Positions 49,279-61,822 of a stretch of 64,000 nt of DNA are shown here, piece after piece (position 1 is the stretch's first letter; each line of letters begins with the position of its first letter). The translations under genes and the position numbers were made by a program. Source of the DNA: Eutrigla gurnardus (taxonomy: Eukaryota; Chordata; Actinopteri; Perciformes; Triglidae); NCBI GenBank assembly GCA_963514095.1, contig OY741264.1, positions 15,095,866 to 15,159,865 on the forward strand, read 5' to 3'. Under the pieces are notes generated by a model. It made no database searches. It worked only from the letters and a program-made list of their open reading frames with translations, and was not told the origin of the DNA.

Positions 49279-52200
49279 ATGGGTTTGTGGTATAATTTAT
49301 AATTTAGTCTCTCCATACTGCACCACTGACTTGTATGGTTCCTATCTATTAAGTCCTGCTTGCATGGGACTGTGCTTACTATTAAGTGGGGGAGTGTGTT
49401 AGCTTGTAAGGTGAAATTTAAATGTGCAGCAGAGAGAGAAAAAATGAATAGAATTTTACTGTCTTGTAAAACTACTGAGAAAAAAGTAAATAAAAAAAGT
49501 GAAGATCTGATGTGCAACGTGTTATTTGTATTTTACGTGCAGCAATTTTCACTGTCCTTCATTCCCCTTGTGTGCAAAAATGTTTTTTTCAGAAACTACT
49601 CCCACTTTGGTACCATGAAGTACATAACGACTCGTGGATTTATGAAGATGGTGTCTCAAATAAAGTTAGATTTTAGACTAGCTTCAGGTCATATTGAGTA
49701 CTGTGAATGGTTAATGTGCAAGTACACTGGAGGGAAAATGGCTTCCAGCTATTGCAGCATAGAAAGAGAGAGAGAAAAAATAATGTTCTTCATGATTTCA
49801 GAACAAAATCATGTAGCAATGAAAATGCTAACGTGTTGCCATCTAGTAGTTCAGAAGTAAAGTATTACTTCAAATAAACATTCTGTTTCCCAGTGCCGTT
49901 TACTCCTGAGTAAATGGAACGGAGAATGAACTGAGGGGTTTTCTCCTGGGCTGATTGGGTGCAGATGTGAGCTCCAGTCTGGGTTTGGTTAAAGTCCCGC
50001 TGCCAGGAATATTCCTTACAATTCAATAAATAGAGCTGTTAGGAGCAAGGCATTTCCTTGTCACCATGTCAGGGTTTCGGAGCGGATGTTTCGCATTGGG
50101 TGTATCTTATACTGAGCCACCACACTCGGCTCAATGTAAGACACTGTTTCTCAAGAACTCTGCGATTGAGAAGCTGCAGGGGCAGATTAAATCATGTATT
50201 CATGCTTTAACTTAGACTTGGATTTACAAATTTGTAATCGAGTTCAAGTAGTATGAGTTTTTTGAATGTTTGATTGATTATTAAATAAGGGTTAGTTTTA
50301 ACCTACCTTAGTTATATTTAAAAGAAAAACAATCCTTAGTATTTTGTGATTTTGACTTTGAAACAATAAAACACATCACATGTGTGGACAGCCATCGAAA
50401 CATACGTGCTTTAAAGGAATACAACATGATTCTTCAGATGAGGAGGACCAAAAATACATTGGATTGGATCCATTATTGTTTTAATCCAATCAAATTGTGT
50501 CCACATTTAATTAAAAATAATGTTAATTTTAGCACCTCAGATATACTGTCTGATCATCTAGGTGAACACCAAAAATGCTGTTGACAGCTATTTCGAATGG
50601 TCATTGTGGTCCTGTCATTCATAAGCAATTGGTCTTATATTATGTAGTACATGCATTCATGATAAAAGGTTTCATCTTTCTGCCACCTATAACACCATAT
50701 AATATGGAGGTGTGCACATATAAATTGTGTGTGTTTAAGTTATCTGAATTAATTCATTTTTATGTAATTAAATTCAATTACATGATTCACATAATCACAA
50801 AAAATAAATGTAATGTTAACCACAATATGGATTTTTGTATTGGAAGCATCTTCCCAAACCCCACATCTGCACGCATATACTCAAATTCAGGATTGTTGTC
50901 CAGGAATATTTTGTTTATTTAATATTGCCTTTCATCTTAGCTGGCAACAAGGTTAAACCTACATGACCCATTTCAGGGGTGTCAAATGTACAGCCCGAGG
51001 GCCAGCATTGGCCGATCAAAGAGAGAGTGTAGCCAGGCCTAAGCTTGATATGCCTTTATAGATCCCACATGCATTTGTTTGTCTTTGTCACAAAGGCGAC
51101 AAGCTCACACAGTGTCGAGTTTTCCAAGGAAAATGGACCAGTGAATTTACCTTCACAGAGGTAAATGGGAAGTGAGTGTGTTTTGTGACTTCACAGCACC
51201 TCTCAGTGCTCAATGAATTGCATATTTGGTGACGAAAATTACACAATATTGCAAGAAGAAGTGAGAGCAGAGAAGATAGATTAATTGTTGGCAGGTTTGA
51301 GGAAGCAACAGTCTGTTTTTAGTCGTAGGCCAGAGATCAGCGAGACATCTCAGACTGTTTATTGTCAGTTTGGTACTCGGATTAATCATTAATTGTGAAC
51401 ATTATCATAATTTCTTCACACTAACGGACACCTTTGGGGATATTATACTCTGATTCATTCTTGATAAGAGACATGTAGTTCCAGTGTCTGTCCACCATTC
51501 TAAGTGAATGTGCTGGCTACCTTAAATAAAAAAAAATGTATTGTTGAATTTAAGACAATGAGTTTGGCTCTAAAGCATCATCTGAACAACACAAGCTCTA
51601 CATACTGACACATATAGGTGTCGTCTCTCACATACCATTCACAAGTCTACCTCATGCTGGACCGACAGCACACATTGCCTCTTAGGTTCATAAAGATATT
51701 ATAATTGCTTTGTGGACAATGACATGATAGCTAGCTAGCATAATGTAAGTTTTGTACTAGCATTAAGCTAATCAAGATTTCATGAAAACCTTGATATTGA
51801 TATGGGGAGAATGACGTGGCTGGATAGCTAGCTAGTCTGGTTGTTTAACACACTGTGACATTATATTTACTGTAAGTCAACTGTGTTATCAATTCTGAAA
51901 CGTATTAGTAGTATAAGGTTAGCGTTCTCACTAGTAGCTGAGCCAAATGGTTGTATGAGCGGACTAGAAATATCTCCTCACCAAAAGGTGTGTCCTATTT
52001 ACTAGCGAACAATTCCATTGTATATGAACTTTATGGGATAGTAATGATTTTTCCAGGTTTTAGCAAATCCTTATGTGTTACCAGGGAACGCTCATGGTGG
52101 AACTTATCTTGTTATTTTTTTTCTTCATATTTTTGGCAATGGTTTAATACCCTAAGGTGTCAAGGATCAGGAATTAATGGACTTAAAGCGTCCACCTCGT

Positions 52201-52484
52201 CCATTAATTCTTGATAACGGACACCTCATCAGGCATTATCCCTTACTCATGCAATGGTTTTACTGCTCCACTTTGAGATCAAATTGGGCTGCATGTGGCT
52301 GCGTTTACTAAATGAAAAACAATACTTTACAAATAATGTGGGAAAAGAAAATGAAATGCTGCACTTTGGTACGTAAGGGTGACTTCATCTTCCATATCAG
52401 CCTCATATGAGCACTCACATCCTCGTCTCCTCCATAACTCCTTCACAGCTTCCTTTCACTAATCTGCCTTAGCTTTTTCTCATC

Positions 52485-52900
52485 TCCTCCTCCTCCTCCC
52501 CTGTGCCCATCTGTGAGACGATCAAATCATCGTATGGAGAAATCCCGGTGATCCAAGAGGGCCAGGCAGAAAGGTCACGGAGAGAGTCCGTAAAATGGAT
52601 GAAGCCTAATGATTAGCTCAACCTTTACCTAATCAATAATCATTTATCCAACAATATCACCGGCAGCCATAGCCCCATTTGCCATTAACCTCAGCGGTGA
52701 GGAGAGAGGCAGTATTGTTTCCTCTGGCAGCTTTACGGCACTCCGATGAGTGGTAGGGGCTGGGATGAAGCTTAAGGTTGGATCTCGATGGCTCCGATCC
52801 TATTAAGGGACCGTAGGTATTTTAGCGTTGCAGTGTCATATAATTACCCTTTTGAATGATTGACTGTGACATTGGCTGTTGAGGCGGTAGAAGGGGAAGG
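52485..52900. promoter_or_regulatory. Candidate conserved upstream enhancer
   Basis: High-complexity sequence with CAAATCATCG, GCCTAATGATTAGCTC (near-palindrome around TAATGATTA), CTAATCAATAATCATTTATCC, TTGCCATTAACC and GAATGATTGACTGTGAC. The density of TAAT and TGATTGAC cores is like developmental enhancers and unlike its AT-rich neighbourhood. Confidence 0.4.
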
Positions 52901-53178
52901 CTATTTTATTAAAGCATATAACAATAAAAAGGTGCCTTACGCACATGATGTTAAATGATAGATACTCCACAGAAATTATGTAAAAAATAAATAGCGTAAT
53001 TTGCTATGAACCAAACTTTCAGTTTTCCCCCTCAATCATGAGCTCCATTTGGCTTCTATGCTGCACTTTAACAAAGAAAATACCTGTTTGTTTCATTTGG
53101 GTTTTTATCTCTTTTTATACCAACGCTGAAAAAATTAGAACCTATACTGCGACACGGAGAGCGTCTCTCTGCACACAC

Positions 53179-53180
53179 TC

Positions 53181-53231
<51 letters not shown>
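53179..53231. repeat. Compound (CT)n(CA)n microsatellite
   Basis: CT then CA, followed by a short (AGC)n run at 53234-53251. Confidence 0.95.
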
Positions 53232-53234
<3 letters not shown>

Positions 53235-53279
53235 CAGCAGCAGCAGCAGCGCCTGTCTCCTCTGTGTCTCTCCATGATG

Positions 53280-53410
53280 CCATCTTCATCATAACCTCTC
53301 CCTCTTTATTGCCTTTAATGACTCCCCCTCTCCTTTCATTAATTCTTTATCGATTCTTCCTGACGTTGCCTGAATTATTTTCCAATTACAGCAAATAAAA
53401 GAAAAGGAAA
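53280..53410. promoter_or_regulatory. Candidate conserved element
   Basis: Complex sequence with TTGCCTTTAATGAC, TTCATTAATTC, TTTATCGATTC and TTTTCCAATTACAG motifs, right after a CT/CA microsatellite and an (AGC)n run. Confidence 0.3.
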
Positions 53411-53587
53411 AGCCATTGCAAATACATGCCTGCGTGTGTGTGTGTGTGGTTATGTACCCGCACCAGCATTTAACTCACCACAATCCGACAGTAGATACCT
53501 ACACATAGCTACGGGTGTTATTTTTGAAGCTGGTTGGTACCATTTGGATTTGTGGAAATTTGCAGCTTTTTTTTTTGCAGTCACACA

Positions 53588-53626
<39 letters not shown>

Positions 53627-53924
53627 AGGTGAGGTTGAATGTGAACGTGTGAAGGCAGAGAAAGAGTGGTAAAAGGTCACAGGAAGCTAATGGCTGCAGC
53701 TCTCTTACATGGAATAAGTTCAGACACTTTGGACAGGTTTGTGTGCATGTCACAGAGGAGGAGAAGGCCGGACGTGAGTGGAAAACAACACACACTCACG
53801 CTGAATTCACAAGGGCAAACACACACACACACACACACATATTATGCATAAAGTGTAGAATCTTTTAATATGCTGTTTTGAGAGTGTGAACGATGCTCCT
53901 GATACCAGATAGAGTCGGTGGCAG

Positions 53925-54350
53925 AATTAGCCTCGGAGGTCCATCAGATGGCTCTAGTTAATACCCACAGGTCATTAATTACAACAATTATTCACCTTCA
54001 TATCACAGACACGTATTGACTCTTGTTTTTACGCCTCGGCCCGGGTTGTCTGATGATGCACCCGAAAGGCTCAATGGGGAGGGGGGGAATACATTTTTTT
54101 GTGAGTGTATCAGAGATGGAAATAGATTTTTTTTACCTGCATGGGAGTCTTGAATTGTTTATCGTGTGCTGCACAGTGCATTCTGTTGCCTAATTAGATC
54201 ATGTTACTCTGAGGCAGTGCCACAGTAAGTGATTGGTTAATGATGTAAAACATGATTCAGACGAGGCTGATACAAATGCACAAACTTTTTTCGTTCTCGC
54301 TAACATTTTGTCTCACGACTTAGAAATGAGCAATGAGAGGAAATTAAATT
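53925..54350. promoter_or_regulatory. Candidate conserved element
   Basis: Contains GGCAGAATTAGCCTCGG, CTCTAGTTAATACC, GGTCATTAATTACAACAATTATTC and GCCTAATTAGATC in non-repetitive sequence flanked by microsatellites. Several TAAT cores are close together. Confidence 0.35.
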
Positions 54351-54989
54351 AACTTCCATTATGCACTTACCTGAGAGGTGTATTGTTGTTCCTCTGCTTT
54401 TGCAAATGAGAACCACATGTTATCTGCTTTGTGTACGCGTCCGTGTCCGAGAACGACATGTTCCGACCTCCCGCTCCGAAGCGCCTGGATGCTTGCATTC
54501 GCAGTGCGCCCGCCACCGTGCGCGCCCTTGACTTTTTTTTTGCGTGCTTGTTTTAACTGTGTCCCCCGAGTGTATACTTGTGCATGTGTGTGTGTCCTGA
54601 CCTCTCCCACCCTCTCTCTTCCATCCCTCCTTCGAGAGTGTGTGTGATATACAGAGCTCTAATTGTCAGGTCTGGCCCCAACATTCCGCGCCTCGACCAG
54701 CCTACACAACACCGTGTCACTTTAACAACCGCAAATTATCACCGCGATGGAGATCTCAGTTCTGCGGTAGCTCTATGCGAATATAGATACATTTCCTTCA
54801 ATAAAAATGAAGGAAATGCCCCCCCCCCCCCCTCCCTTGACCCACCCAACGCTGTACAACTCACAACCCGTCCTCCACCTTCCTCCCTCACATTCGCCGC
54901 TGACTGACGTTTTTACCACAACATTATTGCGTCTGCCTCGAGATGGAAGAGTCATCGCTGCACCAAATGTAAGCTAAAGTATCGGCCTA

Positions 54990-55340
54990 AAAGGGGGGGG
55001 ATGAATCGAGCCGCTCGGTGTCATTTGACCAGGGTTATTGATTCTCACAGAGCTGAGCGGGATCAGAGCGGGTTTCCCATAAAGTCGGCGGCCACGGTGA
55101 CAGCAGACGGGAGGAGGACGGGCCATAAAGAGGACAATAATACGTGTCTGGTGACTTGGGGATCGTTTCTTCTAATAGCATCTGTTCTTACTTAATCTCT
55201 GCTCAGGCTACACGCTGCTTGTACAAATGCATCACATCCTTTTTTTCTTTTAGTTGGAGGGCATCCAAAGAGGATGTGTTTCATGCATTGCTTTAGTTCC
55301 TTTCTGGGCTGTGAAATGAAATTATCTGTTCAGATAATAA
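54990..55340. promoter_or_regulatory. Candidate conserved element
   Basis: Moderately CpG-rich complex sequence, with GGTTATTGATTCTCAC, CCCATAAAGTCGG and GGCCATAAAGAGG (posterior-HOX-like ATAAA cores). It differs in composition from neighbouring AT-rich DNA. Confidence 0.3.
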
Positions 55341-55996
55341 AGTTTGAGTGCAATCAAAGGCAGGAGGTTATCAGTGTTTTTTCTCTGTCGCAACAGAATG
55401 CAGCAACTGATATTTCACGTTAAAAACAACGTATGTCCATCTAAAAAGTCATCACCCAACTGGACCATTACATTCCAGCCTGCCATGTGGTTCATTTTTA
55501 TATCGGCGCTAAACAAAAATAATTCCAACCACCCAATCGGATGCAGCCTAAATACTTCAGCATGGCCGTGCGAAGCGGAGCAGTCATCTTCTCCGGCGGA
55601 CGGGATGCCACGTAAGTGTTTCAGTCTGTCTTTATAGAAGTCCAGGCCAGCTCCGCTACAGGCTCAGCCAGGACCGGGGGTTCAGTGTAATGAAAGGCAG
55701 ATTGAAAAAGGCTCTTGATTGATTTCCTACATCTTGATTTGATATCCTGAATTAATTATTTGAACTTGAATAATATATAAAGGAAAAATAAATGTAGAAC
55801 ACTCAAGGGAAACAAGGAGAGGGCTTCGTTGCTGCCGCCGTTGCTGCTGTGGCTGCTGCACAGATACTGTATCTCTAGGTCAATCTTATCCCCTGTTGCT
55901 TTGGAGGAAAGAGTGTGTGTGCATGTGTCACGTGTGTTGTGTTATACAGACAGCTGTGGTACGTGTGTTTGTGTTTTTGGAAGTGTAGTGTTTGCC

Positions 55997-56006
55997 TGTG
56001 TGTGTG

Positions 56007-56057
<51 letters not shown>
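55997..56057. repeat. (GT)n microsatellite
   Basis: GT run with one GC interruption. Confidence 0.95.
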
Positions 56058-56060
<3 letters not shown>

Positions 56061-56654
56061 GTAGGGGATTTCTCAATGTGTGTTTCTCAATTTTCTCAAT
56101 GTGTTTCCAGACTGTTGGTCTATTCACCGAGGATTTAGAATAAATACTCATCCATCTAGAAAATATTGTATTAGGTATGACATTGTAAAATCTTTGATGA
56201 TTAAGATAAGTGTGTAACCAAACTGGGGGGGGGGAATGCAAAACATGTAATAATATAGGAGAAAAAAGCAATGTTTGGGGATTAAATGTTGGAATGATGA
56301 ACTCCCATTGCTCAAATGGAAAATAATAAACTGTTGTTAGTGCTCTGATGTTAGCAAGGTTGTCATGCATTTGCTTTGCATGGCCGCTGGATTATCATGA
56401 TATGAGGAGATTGCACGAAAAAAATCCATCTTGTCAGGCTATTGGCAGTTACAGTCATGGTTCACAACAAACTCACAAAAAAGGTTTCCAATGATGGTCT
56501 GTCAAGCTAATTGAAATATATTTGAGCATACTTAAATACATATTAGTATATATTAAAGCTCCACTAATTCATATTTTTGTATTAACAATACAATAAAATG
56601 GCTCAAATTTAACTTAAATTAACTACTTTGTAATGTGGTGTTACTTCAATATCA

Positions 56655-57063
56655 CAGTCATGTTCTTGGTTGTTGTAGTTTGCTTTCCCCATTTATTTTG
56701 TAGTTTTTGACTCCTGTGTTGGTGTCCTGTTTTGGACTTCCTGGTCCTTGTCGTTTCTGGTGTATTAACCCCCCCACCCTCTTGTGTTGATTACCTACCT
56801 GCCCGCCTCGTTAGCTCTCTGCCTCCTAGTGTGGATATAATCTGTGTGTTTCCCTGTCTCCTTGTTCATTGTTTTGGCATCCCGTCGGTTCATCAGCCTG
56901 ATGTCTTGTTACTCATGCTCCTGCCAGTACGTTTCTGTCCTCTGTTGTTTATCCCCGTTTAGACTCTGTTTCGTTAGTTTAACCCTTCTTAAAATAAACC
57001 TTTTTTTTGTCTCAGCCTGCATTTGGGTCCCATATTCCTTTTTATTCTGCTAGAACCGTGACA
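56655..57063 (+). mobile_element. Solo LTR-like or SINE-like repeat
   Basis: The segment runs from a CATGTTCTTGGTTG-type start through CTTCCTGGTCCTTG, GTGGATATAATCTG (TATA-like), ACCCTTCTTAAAATAAACC (AATAAA signal), then GCCTGCATTTGGGTCC and ends AACCGTGACA. A promoter-like box followed by a polyadenylation signal within 170 bases is the layout of a solo LTR, and the GGGTCC...CCGTGACA ending is very frequent in fish. Start border and target duplication are uncertain. A more decayed relative may lie at 37720-37960. Confidence 0.5.
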
Positions 57064-57579
57064 CACACAGCTTCTTAAACGGCATCTGACAATCGGACAA
57101 AACACGTGCGTCGATGAGCACGATGAGTTCTAAATAGGGAAAAGAAGACAACGAAAACAGAGCTTTGAATCAGGAATGGACAAAACCATTGTCCTTTATG
57201 TTCTGACACTGGCAAATCCTTTGAGCAAATACACCGACTGAACTCAGCCACTACTTATATAATGTATAAAGGTAAACATTATGATTGGGGCCTTTCTTGA
57301 ACTGGATCACTTTGATTTTTAATTGAATAATGAGTATAATGAGTAAGTATATCCATCTATCATATATTAAATTAGGGTTTCTGTATGCACCCAACTTTTT
57401 ACTTTGCATAAAAGTACCTTCAATCAATCACAATGTGTGATGTCTGACACCATTTATTTTATTGATAAAACAAGAAATCCAGTTGCTCCCAGCAATAAAG
57501 TATTCTAAACAACAGTATCATCCGCATATAGCTCATTTCCCAGTATGGGTGCCGGGCTCAGCTCATTCTGTTGTGGCAT

Positions 57580-58470
57580 CAGAGGAAACATTAAACACTC
57601 TTGCTGCTCATCTTCTCTCGGCCGGGAGAAAAAGGATAAAAGAAAGGTGAGAGATGCTGAGGGAGCGAGGGAAGCTATCAGCTCGGTTCAATTGGACGAC
57701 TCTACTCTGGCTTCCCTTGCTGCCACCTATTTTGTTCTACCTCTTTCGCTGCTGACACCCGGATTATCATATAAGAAGACGACTGCGGGTGCCGGCACTG
57801 ATTTACAGGGAGCATGAACCAATCAATCTGAAAAGTTAAGATTAACAGTAAAGGCATCTTCTCCGTGCTCTCAATCCCCTGTTCCCGCCTCCTCCGAGTC
57901 CTACTCATGTTCTGTTGTCTCAATTTCCTTCCCTTTTTTTCTCTATATTTTAATCTAAGCGAGGAATGAAAGGGGAGGCCTTTAAATTTCATAGCCTCCA
58001 GAAAACTCTGGCAAGTATTCATTGTCGTTCTACTTTTCCCTTTCAACCTCTCGGCTGGAGGCCTCGGTTCATGACATCTTTATATATGACGCCCTGCTCT
58101 CAAATTGCCACTGACTGCTTTAGATGAGCTGCACTGTGATCTCAGAATATGAAAACACCCCTGACAGATTTTTCTTATTGACACACGCTGTAACAGAGAT
58201 CAACCCGCCAGCCTGAGGCCTCCCTCATCCTGCCGCATTAAAAGCACCTACGCTGAACATAGCCACAACTAACACAGACATAATTAAATCCCTGGGTATT
58301 TCAGGATAATTGTTATAACTTATGATGAATACTTTTTTTCTCTTCTTCGGCACAACCTGTTTTATGGCGAGGATCATCAATGTCATAAAGAACGAGGCGC
58401 AGCTCTTAATCATCGGGACAAATACACCATTAACTTTTGAATTCATTTCCTGAATCTGCATCGGCTATGG
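57580..58470. promoter_or_regulatory. Candidate conserved upstream region
   Basis: A long complex stretch without simple repeats, including GGTTCAATTGGACG, ACCAATCAATCTG, GAACATAGCCACAACTAAC, TTTTATGGCGAGGATCATC and CCATTAACTTTTG. Several short open frames exist on both strands, none recognised. It is one of the least repetitive parts of the window. Confidence 0.35.
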
Positions 58471-58479
58471 TAAACTCTC

Positions 58480-58765
58480 CCTCATTACGGAAGCAGATGC
58501 TTTAAAAGGCAGACTGGATGGGATCAGAGGCCAGCGAGTGAGAGAGCGACTGGCTCCCTCACTCCCCGCTTTAGCTCATTTTCATTATCATCCACTGACT
58601 AAAACATCAATTGCATTATGCAGTTTAAAAGCTCCTCTTTTCTCCGGCCTCTTGAACACCTTTTTTTCTGTATTAAAGGATGTCATCATGGCCAAAGTGA
58701 GGCAGAAAGCCTCCCGTCTAGTAGATCAAATCATCCGCAGTATGACGGCTCAAAAAAAGGTGTAC
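58480..58765. promoter_or_regulatory. Candidate conserved upstream enhancer
   Basis: Contains CCTCATTACGG, TTAGCTCATTTTCATTATC, ATCAATTGCATTATGCAG (octamer-like) and TAGATCAAATCATCCG. Complex and repeat-free. Confidence 0.35.
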
Positions 58766-58975
58766 GTAGATCTGCGAACACACACAACACACAATTGTTA
58801 TGTTTTTTTCTTTCCTTAAGCAGCCATAGAGTCGAACTATGCATGAGTGTGTAAGTGTGTTATTGTGTGTGTGTGTGTGTGCCTGTGGGCAAAGGCCGGA
58901 GAGGCGAGGAGGCTGATGGTAATGTATTTTCTCCAAACAAGAAAGATTGCTGAATCCCAGCCTCAGTGGTGTGGA

Positions 58976-58996
58976 GGGGGGGGGGGGGGGGGGGGG
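58976..58996. repeat. Poly-G run
   Basis: Twenty-one G residues. Confidence 0.95.
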
Positions 58997-59024
58997 TAGG
59001 ATTCAGGTATATGGATGGCCTAAG

Positions 59025-59250
59025 GAGGTTTCCATCATTCATAAAGCGTGGCCGCCGTACGCGCCCTGACGCTGAATTGATCTTGCAAAAGAAGCAGGGT
59101 GGCAGAGCGACCACTTCATTAGTCTCCCTGAGCTACAAATCACCTGCTAGTGCTGCGGCACTCAGAGGGACCGGTGTTACCGACGCTACATTACTACAGC
59201 CTCAACAGTCTAAAGTGACCGCCCATTCAGGCGGCCATTACCAGTGAGTT
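59025..59250. promoter_or_regulatory. Candidate conserved element
   Basis: Begins just after a poly-G run, with CATTCATAAAGCGTGG, GCTGAATTGATC, CACTTCATTAGTC and GGCGGCCATTACC. CpG content is raised compared with the surroundings. Confidence 0.35.
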
Positions 59251-59519
59251 ATGAAGCAATGCAAAAATATTCTCGATACATCCGGTGTTACAGTGGGTCA
59301 CAGTCAACACTCCCACGATAAATGTGGAAGCTTTAAGTACGCCATAATCCACAAAGTAAAAAAAAAAAAAAAACAGAGAGAGAGAGAGAGAGAGAAAAGG
59401 CCTGCAGCTGGAGGTTCATTTTGTTTCTCTGGTATCAGTTTGTACAACTGCTTCCCCTTGGTGAATTACATTTTTTTAGTAGTATGTTCAAGATGGAAGT
59501 GAGATGACTTCTTTGGAAC

Positions 59520-61680
59520 AAAGCAGTGATGTGCAGGATATTCTTTGATTTGTGTCTTTAAAGTATTCTGTGGTGCACGTCTGATACAAAAAGAACATCA
59601 AGAACAATTAAACTACAGGTGTCCATATTAAGTAGGTTATCTGATTTGATTTGGGAGTGTGTTGCTCTTTGTTTTAATCAGGTTTTTCATCTACTTGTGG
59701 CTCAATGTTTTCAATGGAATGTGTTGAAGTGCAAACTAGGCTGCACAGGACGGTTGCAGGACAACTGTAAAAATGGTACCCATGCATGTTCCAGATTTTT
59801 CCAGTAGGTTTGATGTCACTACTAATAGTCCTTCAATTTGAAGTATTGAAGCTTCAATAACATTTCCCTAATTTGAGCAATCTATAAAATAAGAGTCTTG
59901 TTTGTAGTTCTGTGAAGTTACTATATACTGTGCATCTCTGTCTTTCTATCGCAATGTAATATAGGATTTATTAACATGCCATTTGACAATCAAGTCATAT
60001 TTTTAAAAGTATTTGCGGTTTTCCAAACAGTTTCCAATGACGGTTTCTCAGATGGTAAAAGCACAATTACAATAAGGAAATGCAATCATTAAAACAAATA
60101 AAAACATACACTGTACACTGAGTAACAATGTTATAACAAGAAGTAAAATATAAATAAAGAACATGCCAGAACATGTTGCAATAAATCCTACTGTCTGCCT
60201 CTTGTTGTGTCATTACGCATATTTGGCATATAACATATTTAGCAGCCATCCCTCATATTTGTTTTTCCACAGAATGAGGAGTCTTTCTTTGTTCCTGTTA
60301 CACTTCAGGAATCGGGGCAATTCTTTACACATTTAGGGAAGATATCCTCCCCGATATTTCTGTAATTTTGACATTAGAATATGATCACTTGTACCATACA
60401 TTGCAAAGGTCTACTGTATGTTTAGGGCCATGCTTCTGGTTTGTGAAATACAATAGAAATACAATATATTCAGTTATAAAGGATAGTCATATTTTAATAT
60501 TAAATGACAAAATCTAATTCCACTGTAACAAATACAATCCAAAACAGCACTCTAAAATAAAAACAGTGGTGTTCCAGGTGTTTGAAAAACACTGTATTGC
60601 ATCCATCTCTGTTTACCACTCAGTACACTATGGATGTCCATCACACAACAGAGGATTGCAGAATAGTTGAGTCCCGACAGATCCCAGAGAGAGGGCCTTT
60701 ACTTTTTGTCATATCTCACAGGTAATGTATTCTATGATTCCAATTGTTCATGATGTTGTTAACCATTTGTTCCTAGTGACTTCAGATGATTGTTTCTTGT
60801 TTAATTAGCACTTTTTAAATGAATGTACATTTAAATACATAAAATGTACTTTTTAAATAAATAAAATTTACTTTTTAAATATTAATTTTCCAGCCCAAAT
60901 ATAAATGCGTTTGACAGCCCTGAACTTATATGTAATATGTGCTATGTACTCATCAGGGATAAACCTGAACGTTTGCTGATCAGTCCTTTTAAACCATGAC
61001 AACATTCGAAGAGATTCACATTTACACAATGTTACAACAAAATAGGACTGTAAAACATTTGGGATTGTAAAACAACAATAACGCTTCATCTGTTTGGTCA
61101 AATACAACGCTATCTTTTCAGAAGTTTGGGGGCTGGCAGGAATGGTTGACCGAATAAATGCGTGCCTTCCATCAAGAAACAAATGGCATTGCGGTTCAGC
61201 AACAATACCGAGGTCACCAATACACAGAGGGAGCTGCTACACATTACTCCGTTAGGATAGCAGTTACGGAGGACTCATGCATTTAGATGTTTTATTTCAA
61301 GCTGACTGAAAACAAGCACTTAAGCTTTCAAGGGTGAAAATCATTACCTTGATTAGCTAATGCAGGTCATAGGTGTTGCATTAGTATACATGATGGTGAA
61401 AAGTTACCAGACACTTTTTAAGATGTCCTGACGGAAGCCTTATCCGTTTGACATTTCAAGGATTATAAAACCAAAGCCACAGTAATAATGTATTACCCGA
61501 AGGTGCAGAAAAACCACAACGATTACAATTGCTAATGTGATTAATAGGTGAGTAGGGAATGAAAGCCAGCAACTGATTTAGATGCTGAATTGTTTTTTTC
61601 ACTATCAGGTAACAAAAAGTAGACATTCAACAGTACAAATAATGAAACATAGAGAGTAGATAACCTGATATCGTGATTAT
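59520..61680. other. AT-rich noncoding sequence
   Basis: No gene, transposon or motif cluster is clear. The part at 61180-61560 is somewhat more complex (CCGTTAGGATAGCAGTTACGG) and could be a weak enhancer candidate. Confidence 0.4.
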
Positions 61681-61694
61681 GTTTAACTTACAAT

Positions 61695-61822
61695 GTGAAG
61701 TGAAACGATACGATGTGTGATATGATGCTGCGGTAAGATATGATGCTGTATGATATGATGTATGCTATGATGCTGTATGATGTGATGTATGATATGATGT
61801 TGTGGTATGATATGATATGAAA
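61695..61822. repeat. Imperfect tandem repeat, GATATGATG-type
   Basis: Variants of TGATATGATGYTG and TATGATGTG recur about ten times with irregular spacing. Confidence 0.8.

Larger units (their letters stand above)
46455..52480. other. Noncoding intergenic sequence
   Basis: Mostly AT-rich and unremarkable, with a (CT)n run at 47008, a (TTA)n run at 47563, a dispersed repeat at 48035 and a (GT)n run at 49241. A 166-codon open frame at 49360-49860 is not recognised and has no splice or promoter support. Confidence 0.45.

Noticed and set aside
50975..51020. Possible dispersed repeat (GGGGTGTCAAATGTACAG)
   Set aside because: The phrase recalls common fish repeats, but too little matches to call a border or family.
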